Shown here: one piece after another, positions 8,626-14,607 of the stretch
Layout: every line of letters starts with the position of its first letter
Numbering within the stretch: position 1 is the stretch's first letter
Assembly (NCBI GenBank): GCA_020852535.1
Contig: JADZAO010000080.1
Location: 1-17,137, forward strand
Direction: 5' to 3'
DNA length: 17,137 bases
Origin: Paracoccaceae bacterium
Lineage (GTDB): Bacteria; Pseudomonadota; Alphaproteobacteria; Rhodobacterales; Rhodobacteraceae
The notes under the pieces: generated by a model
Seen by the model: the letters and a program-made list of their open reading frames with translations, nothing else
Told to the model about the DNA's origin: nothing
The model's database searches: none
Made by a program: the position numbers and the translations under genes

Positions 8626-9455
8626 GGTCCGTCGAACTCTATGTCATGGACCAAAGAAGGCACCCTGTCCCGCGCCTGCATCACCTCGGCCAAATCAATA
8701 TCAACAAAAACAACCCCTGCTTTCGTACCAGCATCGGCCAAAACTTCGCCCCAAGGCGCAATTGCCAACGAATGGCCATAAGTTCGCCGCCCCTTACCTT
8801 CTTTTTCAGGATGGAACCCCGTCTGAGCAGGCGCAAGCACATAACACCCAGTTTCTATCGCCCGCGCCCGAAGCAGAACCTCCCAATGCGCGGAACCAGT
8901 AATATGATTAAAGGCGGCAGGCACTGCAATAATCTCGGCCCCTGCCTGCGCGAGCATCCGATATAGATGCGGAAAGCGAAGATCATAACAAACGGTCATA
9001 CCCACACGACCAAAAGGCGTATCAGCAATCACCGCCCGTCTCCCAGGGCGGTAACTTAAGGATTCACGATAAACCTCAGTCTCTGATACATTCACATCGA
9101 ACATGTGAATCTTGTCATACCGTACAACAATTCCGCCATCTGGTCCGATCATGAAAGACCGATTGGCAAAACGCCCGTCAGCATCATCGGTCAAAACGCC
9201 AAGCGATCCAATCAACAACCAAATGCCCGCCCGTGCGGCTTCGTCCCGTAACGCAGCTAATGTGGCATCTTCGGCCTCAGACCTAAAAAACGACTGCTGT
9301 CGCACACGATTAGACGACAGAGAATTCGTGCATTCCGGCGTCAACACGAAGCGCGCACCACCCGCTATGGCAGAACGCACCCGCTTCACCGTTTCGGGCA
9401 AATTTTCCACCGGATCATCACCGATCGTCAATTGCACCAAGCCTGCACGCATCAT
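8622..9455 (-). CDS. Nit1-type carbon-nitrogen hydrolase, probable deaminated glutathione amidase
   Basis: 277 residues of the nitrilase superfamily. The catalytic triad is visible: Glu41 (LTPECTN), Lys115 (RYDKIHMFDV) and Cys156 (VCYDLRFPHLYR). The later motif ITGSAHWEVLLRARAIET and the run CYVLAPAQTG...YGHS...PWGEV match the Nit1 branch better than the Nit2 omega-amidases. Nit1 enzymes hydrolyse deaminated glutathione, a side product of transaminases, back to alpha-ketoglutarate and Cys-Gly. The neighbour grxC, which uses glutathione, supports that role. The ATG at 9453-9455 overlaps the grxC stop (ATGA); a second ATG follows directly. The superfamily call is certain; the exact substrate is inferred. 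Confidence 0.88.
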   Translation of the reverse strand: MMRAGLVQLTIGDDPVENLPETVKRVRSAIAGGARFVLTPECTNSLSSNRVRQQSFFRSEAEDATLAALRDEAARAGIWLLIGSLGVLTDDADGRFANRSFMIGPDGGIVVRYDKIHMFDVNVSETEVYRESLSYRPGRRAVIADTPFGRVGMTVCYDLRFPHLYRMLAQAGAEIIAVPAAFNHITGSAHWEVLLRARAIETGCYVLAPAQTGFHPEKEGKGRRTYGHSLAIAPWGEVLADAGTKAGVVFVDIDLAEVMQARDRVPSLVHDIEFDGP

Positions 9456-9709
9456 TCAGCCAACATAAGGTCAAGCTTCCCATCCGCATCCAGAGCATGC
9501 AGATCATCACACCCGCCAACATGAACACCGCCAATAAAAATCTGCGGCACGGTCCGCCGTCCACCTGCCCGTTCCATCATCTCCGCCCGTAACGCCGGAT
9601 CAGCACTGACATGAATTTCCTTATAATCCACGCCCTTTTTCGCCAACAAGCGCTTGGCCGCATGGCAAAAACTACACAGCGGGGTAGTGTATATTTCCAC
9701 GATCTTCAT
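9452..9709 (-). CDS. grxC: Glutaredoxin 3 (monothiol/dithiol glutaredoxin, class I)
   Basis: 85 residues, the normal GrxC length. The active site is CSFC (Cys12, Cys15) within TTPLCSFCHAAKRLL, a variant of the usual CPYC; TVPQIFIGG carries the cis-proline, and VGGCDDL is the glutathione-binding GG(C/S)DD element. The protein reduces disulfides and mixed disulfides with glutathione in the cytoplasm. AAAGGA eight or nine bases before the ATG is a good ribosome site. It leads the chain with the amidase, marR and the microprotein. In related genomes I recall comF immediately upstream; here comF is broken (9748-10154), so grxC probably relies on the promoter inside those remains. Confidence 0.93.
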   Translation of the reverse strand: MKIVEIYTTPLCSFCHAAKRLLAKKGVDYKEIHVSADPALRAEMMERAGGRRTVPQIFIGGVHVGGCDDLHALDADGKLDLMLAE

Positions 9710-9736
9710 CGATAAAATCCTTTACAACTGGCACGA

Positions 9737-9764
9737 ACTATAGGGATTTAGACACCCTTAGCAA
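9737..9764 (-). promoter_or_regulatory. Candidate promoter for grxC inside the comF remains
   Basis: On the minus strand TTGCTA (9759-9764) and TATAGT (9737-9742) are 16 bases apart. The -10 matches five of six consensus bases and the -35 four of six. Transcription would begin near 9730, about 20 bases before the grxC ATG. Confidence 0.35.
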
Positions 9765-10154
9765 CGCAAGCGATCAGCAACATCCGCGTCACCCACTTTG
9801 ATTAGGTTAGCAAACTATAACTCACGGTTGTGCCCATCTTACACGCCTTTGGCACACATGCGCTACGACAGCCCAGAACACCACTCAAACCAGCTAGTTT
9901 AACCAAATTCACCGCAACCATTCTCTGCGAGAGAATCAACTAAAAAACGTAAAAAACCAACCAACCGTTGCTAACCGTACCAAATCAGTCTGTTCGCCAT
10001 ATTTCAAATCAAGAACAAACTTGCGCCCCATCTACTTATACATGAACACTGTCCACAACCGATCCCACGAACGACCAATCACTAAACAACTGTCGAAATG
10101 CACCACTTTATCATCTCTAAGCAACACTAGCCCGCACATCTCTCTTATGGTCCC
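9748..10154 (-). pseudogene. comF: Degraded comF (ComF-family phosphoribosyltransferase-like protein)
   Basis: Translating the minus strand recovers ComF in pieces. From 10154: MCGLVLLRDDKVV, then HFDSCLVIGRSWDR and, after an in-frame TAG (10032-10034), RKFVLDLKYGEQTDLVRLA. These match the zinc-finger second half (C-x-x-C, here Cys to Phe in HFDSC), the RPWDRGRAALLY block (Pro to Ser) and the LKYGDRTDLA block of alphaproteobacterial ComF. A further stop lies at 9936-9938. The end of the gene is in another frame: VTRMLLIACVAKGV and stop (9748-9750), matching the usual VDVLxLARVAK tail with Arg to Cys, and it has its own internal stop at 9802-9804. The first 40 or so residues, much of the centre and the PRPP-binding DDVxTTGAT loop are gone or unrecognisable. 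Intact ComF is about 240 residues. Position and strand, between grxC and the divergent methyltransferase, fit the ancestral order. Confidence 0.82.
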
Positions 10155-10158
10155 GCCC

Positions 10159-10899
10159 ATGCAAAACCAGCAGATCCTAACCGACCAGCGCGCCCGTGTT
10201 GGCCACCGCGCCCGCGCAACAGCCTTCTTCTTGCACGAAGAACTGGCAACAGAAGTTCAGGAAAGACTAGTCGAGATTAACAAAACATTTACATCGCCCG
10301 CCATAGTATCAGCTTTTCCACAAATCTGGTCCAATTATCCGCAAGTCATACCCGAAAACGACACACTCGCCCTCAAACCAGCAGCGCATGATCTCCTGAT
10401 CCACGCGCTCTCTCTGCATTGGGCAAACGATCCAGTCGGCCAACTCATCCAATGCCGCCGTGCACTGCAACCTGATGGCCTTTTTCTCGGTTTCCTCTTC
10501 GGTGGACAGACACTGCACGAACTTCGTGCCTGCCTCGCCCAAGCAGAATTAGAAACCACCGGCGGCCTTTCCCCCCGCATCCTGCCAATGGCCGAAATCA
10601 AAAACCTCGGCAGCCTCTTACAACGCGCAGAGTTCTCTCTCCCAGTAGCCGACAGCTTTACTAAAACCGTCATTTACCGCGACATGTTTGCCTTAATGCA
10701 CGACCTACGCGCTATGGGCGAGGCCAACGCCCTTGCCGGCCGCCTGCGCCACCCAACCCGCCGCACCGTAATCACCCGCGCCGCTGAACTTTACCAACAA
10801 CACCACGCGCTAGAAGATGGCCGCATCAAGGCAACCTTCGAAATCATCGGACTTACCGGGTGGGCTCCACAGAAAAACCAGCACACTGAATACATCTAG
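10159..10899 (+). CDS. BioC/NDUFAF5-like methyltransferase-fold protein
   Basis: 246 residues from the ATG at 10159. The C-terminal half of a class I methyltransferase is clear: HDLLIHALSLHWANDP (about 77-92), RRALQPDGLFLGFLFGG, TGGLSPRILPMAEI, and DLRAMGEANALAGRLRHPTRR, all typical of the alphaproteobacterial relatives annotated as BioC-like or NDUFAF5-like. The glycine-rich SAM motif I (DxGxGxG) is not visible between residues 40 and 75, and as I recall the Rhodobacterales members also lack it, so activity is uncertain. I chose 10159 because residues from MQNQQILTD onward fit the family; the frame upstream to 10021 is antisense to dead comF. ATG 10147 is an alternative. Neither start has a strong ribosome site. 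The tail after LTGWAP is about 30 residues shorter than I remember for relatives. Confidence 0.78.
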   Translation: MQNQQILTDQRARVGHRARATAFFLHEELATEVQERLVEINKTFTSPAIVSAFPQIWSNYPQVIPENDTLALKPAAHDLLIHALSLHWANDPVGQLIQCRRALQPDGLFLGFLFGGQTLHELRACLAQAELETTGGLSPRILPMAEIKNLGSLLQRAEFSLPVADSFTKTVIYRDMFALMHDLRAMGEANALAGRLRHPTRRTVITRAAELYQQHHALEDGRIKATFEIIGLTGWAPQKNQHTEYI

Positions 10900-10928
10900 G
10901 CCCCCCTTAGACAACCAGCCATCCAAGA

Positions 10929-10958
10929 TTGACCCCGCCCGATAGGCCTATATGTAAT
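10929..10958 (+). promoter_or_regulatory. Candidate hemH promoter
   Basis: TTGACC (10929-10934) and TGTAAT (10953-10958) are 18 bases apart, each matching five of six consensus bases. This would give a leader of roughly 27 bases before the hemH ATG. I looked for an FNR/FnrL box (TTGAT-N4-ATCAA) here and did not see one. Confidence 0.4.
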
Positions 10959-10991
10959 GCAGGTTAATAAACTAATTCCAAAGGCCCCCAC

Positions 10992-12086
10992 ATGTTTGAT
11001 GCCAAGACCCGGATCGAAACACCAGCTAACTTTGTCTTCCCCGGAACCGGCCGCCTTACTCATGCGCCAGCCACCCACCCTTCAATGCCTCAAGCTAAAA
11101 TTGGCGTCCTCCTAGCCAACCTCGGAACACCAGACAATTACGATTACTGGTCGATGCGACGCTACCTTAACGAATTCCTATCAGACAAGCGCGTGGTGGA
11201 TTACTCAACTTGGATCTGGCAACCATTATTGCAATTCATAATCTTATCCAAACGCCCATTTTCTTCGGGTGCAAATTACAAGCTGATTTGGAACCACGAA
11301 AAAAATGAAAGCCCACTGCTAACAATCACCAAAGACCAAACCCGCAAAATAGCCGAAACGATCAAGCTAACTCACGGCAATAGCGTAATAGTCGATTTTT
11401 GCATGCGCTACGGCAATCCATCGACCGAATCAAAAGTTCGCGCAATGATTAAGGCAGGCTGTGAAAAAATTCTCTTCTTTCCATTGTATCCCCATTACGC
11501 CGGAGCCACCTCGGGCACCGCGAATGACCAGTTTTTCCGCGTCTTAATGAAAGAAAAGCGCCAGCCCGCCATTCGCACCGTGGCAGAATATTTTGACCAC
11601 CCGCTTTATATCGAAGCGCTCGCACAATCGGTCGAAACCACTTACGCAACACTGCCCCAAAAACCCGATATACTTGTCGCATCTTATCATGGTATGCCAC
11701 AGCGTTATCTAATGGAAGGCGACCCTTACCATTGCCAATGTCAAAAAACTTCACGCCTTCTGCGCGAACGACTAGGCTGGAAAAAAAACACAATCGACAC
11801 AACCTTCCAATCGGTCTTCGGCCCTGAAAAATGGCTGAAACCATATACGGTAGAACATGTAGCCGAATTGGCAGAACAGGGTAAGAAACGCATCGCCATA
11901 ATCGCACCTGCGTTTTCATCCGATTGCATTGAAACACTAGAAGAAATTAATGGCGAAATTCGGGAAGCTTTCGAACATGCAGGCGGCAAATCCTTTACCT
12001 ATATTCCCTGCCTGAATGACAACGATTCCCATATTACCGCACTCAGCACCATAATCACTGAAAACCTTGCAGGCTGGCTACGGTAA
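10992..12086 (+). CDS. hemH: Ferrochelatase (protohaem ferro-lyase)
   Basis: 364 residues. The enzyme inserts Fe2+ into protoporphyrin IX, the last step of haem b synthesis by the protoporphyrin route. Visible family marks are LLANLGTPD (about 40-48), the MRRYLNEFLSDKRVVD block, FPLYPHYAGATSGTAND, the active-site SYHGMPQRY with His233, GDPYHCQCQKTSRLL, and SSDCIETLEEI with Glu314 to Glu318. The N-terminal 30 residues (MFDAKTRIETPANF) resemble the extended start I recall for Rhodobacterales ferrochelatases, and AAAGG lies seven bases before the ATG, so I keep the long start over Met32. Cysteines in the HCQCQK block are common in bacterial relatives; whether an iron-sulfur cluster is bound cannot be told. 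It stands 92 bases after the methyltransferase gene with its own promoter candidate. Confidence 0.95.
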   Translation: MFDAKTRIETPANFVFPGTGRLTHAPATHPSMPQAKIGVLLANLGTPDNYDYWSMRRYLNEFLSDKRVVDYSTWIWQPLLQFIILSKRPFSSGANYKLIWNHEKNESPLLTITKDQTRKIAETIKLTHGNSVIVDFCMRYGNPSTESKVRAMIKAGCEKILFFPLYPHYAGATSGTANDQFFRVLMKEKRQPAIRTVAEYFDHPLYIEALAQSVETTYATLPQKPDILVASYHGMPQRYLMEGDPYHCQCQKTSRLLRERLGWKKNTIDTTFQSVFGPEKWLKPYTVEHVAELAEQGKKRIAIIAPAFSSDCIETLEEINGEIREAFEHAGGKSFTYIPCLNDNDSHITALSTIITENLAGWLR

Positions 12087-12288
12087 ATTAACAAATCTTA
12101 TGTAAAACAAGAAATTAAATCCCATGCTGCCCGCATATGTAGACTTTTTCATATCTACCATTCAACCATCATGACAAAAAAGAACGGCAAACAGGAATAA
12201 CTCACCAAGCGTTTTAAAGATCGATCCACTGATCAGTTCCAACCAACAAGCGCGACAGCCACAGAACAACAAAACCCCTAGCAGAGGA
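12087..12288. other. Intergenic sequence after hemH with no recognisable content
   Basis: I see no gene, RNA or clean terminator here. The only structure is a weak five-pair inverted repeat (GTAGA ... TCTAC, 12139-12158) that I do not consider meaningful. Confidence 0.5.
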
Positions 12289-12397
12289 CTAAGTTAAAGC
12301 TTCCGGAACACTCGATTTCATAACAGGTTCAGCCATGCTACCGAGGAAAACCAATGAGGCAAAGGTAATGGCATAGAGTCAAGATTACCTTTCGTAT
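12289..12397 (-). pseudogene. Probable fossil of a small secreted protein next to hemH
   Basis: On the minus strand, IRKVILTL begins at an ATA codon (12395-12397) where ATG would be expected, then after a one- or two-base shift the frame continues YAITFASLVFLGSMAEPVM and KSSVPEALT before TAG (12289-12291). Together this reads as a signal peptide followed by a mature GSMAEPVM start. I remember small exported proteins with an A(F)AG-MAEPVMEP-type start beside hemH in Rhodobacterales; that is recall and not a search. The lost start codon, the frameshift and the short tail argue that the gene is dead. An alternative is chance hydrophobic reading. Confidence 0.4.
12361..12392. repeat. Perfect 9-bp inverted repeat
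   Basis: AAAGGTAAT (12361-12369) and ATTACCTTT (12384-12392) form a nine-pair stem with a 14-base loop. It is AT-rich, followed on the + strand by CGTATTTT, and lies downstream of both hemH (+) and the transpeptidase (-), so a weak two-way terminator is possible. It also overlaps the probable small-protein fossil. Confidence 0.4.
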
Positions 12398-12474
12398 TTT
12401 CTCTGAAAACAAATTGAACAGAAAATGACGAATTAGAGCAAACACTTCATCTGCTGCTGTTCAACTATTTATCA

Positions 12475-13074
12475 TCAAATCAGCAACACTTGAGTACCGA
12501 CTTTTGCCAGCGAGTATAATTCAAGAATATGCTCGTTATAAAGTCCCACGCAGCCATTACTCGAACGCCGCCCGATCTTACGCGTGTCATGAGTGCCATG
12601 AATGCGATAGGCAGGCCAAGAGAGATAAAGTGCACGCACGCCAAGCGGATTATCGGATGCGCCGCCCTCAACGACATCCGGCCACTCTGGATGGCGTTCT
12701 TTCATTGATGCGGTCGGACGCCATGTCGGGTTTTCAACCTTCTGGATCACCTCGGTCTTTCCCTTGCGAGTCAAGTCATCAGACAGCGGCACCGAAGTCG
12801 GATAAAGTTTATAGATCGACAGATCTTCTGACCAATAGTGCAACGCCCGCGAAGTTATGTCGCACAAGATCACACCATTTCGAGTATTATCAAAATAAGG
12901 CTGCCAGTCCAACATGCGGAAGCTCGACGCGTTGTGCCGCACCGAAGCCGAAGCACTCGATTCCATTTCCGTCGTATTTTCCATCGACATTGCAGGAAGC
13001 GCTGCGGCGCCAATCGTAACGGCAGCTCCGCCCACGAACAGGCGACGGTTCAGAATCTTACTGTCATCGCTCAT
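12475..13074 (-). CDS. Tat-exported YkuD-domain L,D-transpeptidase
   Basis: 199 residues from the ATG at 13072-13074, chosen because GAGG lies eight bases upstream and the protein then opens with a twin-arginine signal, NRRLFVGGAAVTIGAAALPA (residues 9-28). The frame is open to 13260, but those residues are not protein-like. The YkuD active site is RIHGTHDT...SSNGCVGL with His159 and Cys175, matching the HxG...S(R/N)GC pattern of L,D-transpeptidases, which make 3-3 peptidoglycan cross-links or attach outer-membrane proteins to peptidoglycan in the periplasm. Tat export implies folding before export. Two other nearby genes, a CAP lipoprotein and a second transpeptidase, also act on the envelope. 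The exact reaction is not readable. Confidence 0.9.
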   Translation of the reverse strand: MSDDSKILNRRLFVGGAAVTIGAAALPAMSMENTTEMESSASASVRHNASSFRMLDWQPYFDNTRNGVILCDITSRALHYWSEDLSIYKLYPTSVPLSDDLTRKGKTEVIQKVENPTWRPTASMKERHPEWPDVVEGGASDNPLGVRALYLSWPAYRIHGTHDTRKIGRRSSNGCVGLYNEHILELYSLAKVGTQVLLI

Positions 13075-13149
13075 CTGCTTTGCCTCATCGTTTTTAAATA
13101 TTTTATCATTCTTTACTAATTTTTTTCTCTGTGAGCAAATCAAAGACTT

Positions 13150-13163
13150 GTCAAAAAATTGAC
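13150..13163. promoter_or_regulatory. Palindrome in the divergent promoter region (possible operator)
   Basis: GTCAA-AAAA-TTGAC is a palindrome with perfect five-base arms and an A-tract centre. It is flanked by further partly symmetric bases (ATCAAA at 13139-13144 and TTTGAT at 13168-13173), giving an imperfect dyad of about 35 bases. It lies between the divergent transpeptidase and CAP lipoprotein genes, where a shared regulator could act. It overlaps TTGACA read on the minus strand, which could alternatively be a -35 element. Confidence 0.35.
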
Positions 13164-13209
13164 CCCTTTTGATCCAACAGATGTAAAACCACATAATACA
13201 GAGTTTGGT

Positions 13210-13238
13210 TTGAACTGCCTCGACCCTTTCTCTATAAT
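13210..13238 (+). promoter_or_regulatory. Strong candidate promoter for the CAP lipoprotein gene
   Basis: TTGAAC (13210-13215) and TATAAT (13233-13238) are exactly 17 bases apart, a near-consensus housekeeping promoter. Transcription would begin near 13245, leaving a 30-base leader with GGGAGG at 13266-13271. Confidence 0.65.
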
Positions 13239-13275
13239 CAACTCCAAAAAGCAAAACCAAACCTAGGGAGGCAAG

Positions 13276-13803
13276 ATGGACAGACGGACAGTTTTGATTT
13301 CATGCATGTTACTTCTGCTGTCGGCTTGCAGTACGGTCGAGATACAGCCTCCGCTCGGACCCGATGGCAAACCCCTACCAAAGGTCTATGCGGTCGATAA
13401 ACAGGAAGAAGGTGTCGTGGCCTATCGACTACTAGACTCAATCAACACCCTTCGCTCATCGCGCGGGGCGGCACCTTTGGTCTTTAATGCAGCATTAAAC
13501 GCCGCCGCAGCGACGCATTCGCGCGACATGTCAGTCCAGAACCGCCCATGGCATTTCGGCTCTGATGGTTCGTCATTACTCGATCGCGTCGGTCGTGTAG
13601 GCTACACAGGCAAGCCTTTAGGCGAATTAATCTCAGAAACCTACGAAACTGAACTTGAAACTCTCGCCACATGGATAGGCACACCTGACATGCGCACAGT
13701 GATCCTTGATCCGAATGCGACCGAACTCGGCTTTGCATGGTTTCAAGAGCCAAACGGCAAGATTTGGTGGACACTAGTCACCGGCGGCCCGCGCAACTTT
13801 TAA
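13276..13803 (+). CDS. CAP/SCP-domain lipoprotein
   Basis: 175 residues. The N-terminus is a lipoprotein signal with lipobox LSAC and lipidated Cys18, so the protein is anchored to the periplasmic side of a membrane. The next residue is Ser, which does not indicate retention at the inner membrane. After a proline-rich linker, residues 45-175 form a CAP (cysteine-rich secretory, antigen 5, PR-1) domain: RLLDSINTLRSSRGAAPL, AAATHSRDM (His81), PWHFGSDGSSLLDRVGRVGYTG, GEL (Glu117) and the end FQEPNGKIWWTLVTGG. Bacterial CAP proteins are common, but their chemistry is poorly known. The start is fixed by GGGAGG four bases upstream. It sits between two L,D-transpeptidases, suggesting a cell-wall role. 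Confidence 0.9.
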   Translation: MDRRTVLISCMLLLLSACSTVEIQPPLGPDGKPLPKVYAVDKQEEGVVAYRLLDSINTLRSSRGAAPLVFNAALNAAAATHSRDMSVQNRPWHFGSDGSSLLDRVGRVGYTGKPLGELISETYETELETLATWIGTPDMRTVILDPNATELGFAWFQEPNGKIWWTLVTGGPRNF

Positions 13804-13851
13804 AATCAAAAGGCTACCGAAAAGTCAAAAAGTGCCAGAAATTTCCCTTGT

Positions 13852-14343
13852 TCATGGTAATATACGAACAGAAGTCCCCGGATTAACCATCGAATATATC
13901 TCTTCCATTTCCTCGTCCGTCACGGCGATACAACCCTCCGTCCAGTCCCATTTTTTTACCGGACGCAGCGGCCCACCGTGGATAAAAATATCGCCACCCG
14001 GCGGCTTTCTTTTCTGACGAGCAAAAGCGATCTGTGCTGAGTTAGGATAAGAAACGCCCAGCGACAGATGATACCGCGACCTAGGGTTCTTGTGGCTGAT
14101 GTAATAGACACCTTCTGGTGTTTTACCATCACCTTCAAACTGCTTAGGCCCAACAGGGTTTTTACCAAGCGATACCTTATATTCCTTAAGCAACTCATTA
14201 CCGTGCAGCAGATACATTTTCCGTTGTGACTTGTGGACTTGAATAGATGTGACTTTCGGCCCGTTATAGATTTTAAACTTACCTTCACATGCCGCAAGTC
14301 CCAGCGCTATAATCAAAACCGAAAACACTCTACCTAACCACAT
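13852..14343 (-). CDS. YafK/LdtF(DpaA)-type L,D-transpeptidase-fold lipoprotein
   Basis: 163 residues. The signal ends in lipobox GLAAC with Cys19. The rest matches the YafK group: HKSQRKMYLLHGNELLKEYK, then the KQFEGDGKTPEGVYYI and YHLSLGVSYPN blocks, GGDIFIHGGP (His122) and DWTEGCIAV (Cys138). In E. coli the YafK protein, LdtF/DpaA, cleaves the bond between Braun lipoprotein and peptidoglycan instead of forming cross-links. Alphaproteobacteria generally lack Lpp, but some attach beta-barrel proteins to peptidoglycan, so a similar releasing role is possible but inferred. GGACAGG precedes the ATG. The gene converges on the CAP gene with 48 bases between stops. Confidence 0.88.
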   Translation of the reverse strand: MWLGRVFSVLIIALGLAACEGKFKIYNGPKVTSIQVHKSQRKMYLLHGNELLKEYKVSLGKNPVGPKQFEGDGKTPEGVYYISHKNPRSRYHLSLGVSYPNSAQIAFARQKRKPPGGDIFIHGGPLRPVKKWDWTEGCIAVTDEEMEEIYSMVNPGTSVRILP

Positions 14344-14607
14344 ATGCCTGTCCGCCGGGTTTGTTATGTTTTTAATTTCTCATAGCGAAAAACACGCCGC
14401 CTGTCTAAAGCAAGCATTCATATAACTTTCTTACAACTTTTTCCTGCATAATAAACTAGAAACCAATTCAACATATAACGAACAATAGAACGAGTAGACG
14501 ACCGAAACACAGTCGATCTACTATCGGACTACAACGAGAACCTTAGTATTGCAGGCAAAAGTTTCAGGACTGCACAACACGGCGACAAGCCTACAAACCA
14601 AAAATCG
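14344..14607. other. Intergenic sequence between the lipoprotein and cca
   Basis: I find no gene. The stretch must hold the promoter of the YafK-type gene, though I see no good -35/-10 pair, and probably the end of the hslO-nudL-cca transcript near the stem-loop at 14494-14521. Confidence 0.5.
14494..14521 (-). terminator. Possible terminator stem-loop after cca
   Basis: GTAGACGAC and GTCG-A-TCTAC pair as nine base pairs with one bulged A, around a nine-base loop. It is about 90 bases past the cca stop on the minus strand. The following minus-strand bases (TCGTTCTATTGTTCG) are T-rich but not a clean T-run, so the call is tentative. Confidence 0.3.

Noticed and set aside
9920..9936. Six-pair hairpin ATTCTC/GAGAAT
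   Set aside because: It is short, AT-rich and lies in decaying comF sequence, so chance is the better explanation.
10021..10158. Upstream extension of the methyltransferase frame
   Set aside because: It is antisense to the comF remains, has a TTG start with no ribosome site and does not resemble the family N-terminus.
11449..11937. 162-codon minus-strand open frame within hemH
   Set aside because: It is antisense to a complete ferrochelatase and has no recognisable domain.
12504..13019. 171-codon + strand open frame opposite the Tat-type transpeptidase
   Set aside because: It is antisense to a gene with a clear active site and has no family features.
13075..13260. Upstream extension of the Tat-type transpeptidase frame
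   Set aside because: The added residues are not signal-peptide-like, and a good ribosome site plus twin-arginine signal mark the ATG at 13074.
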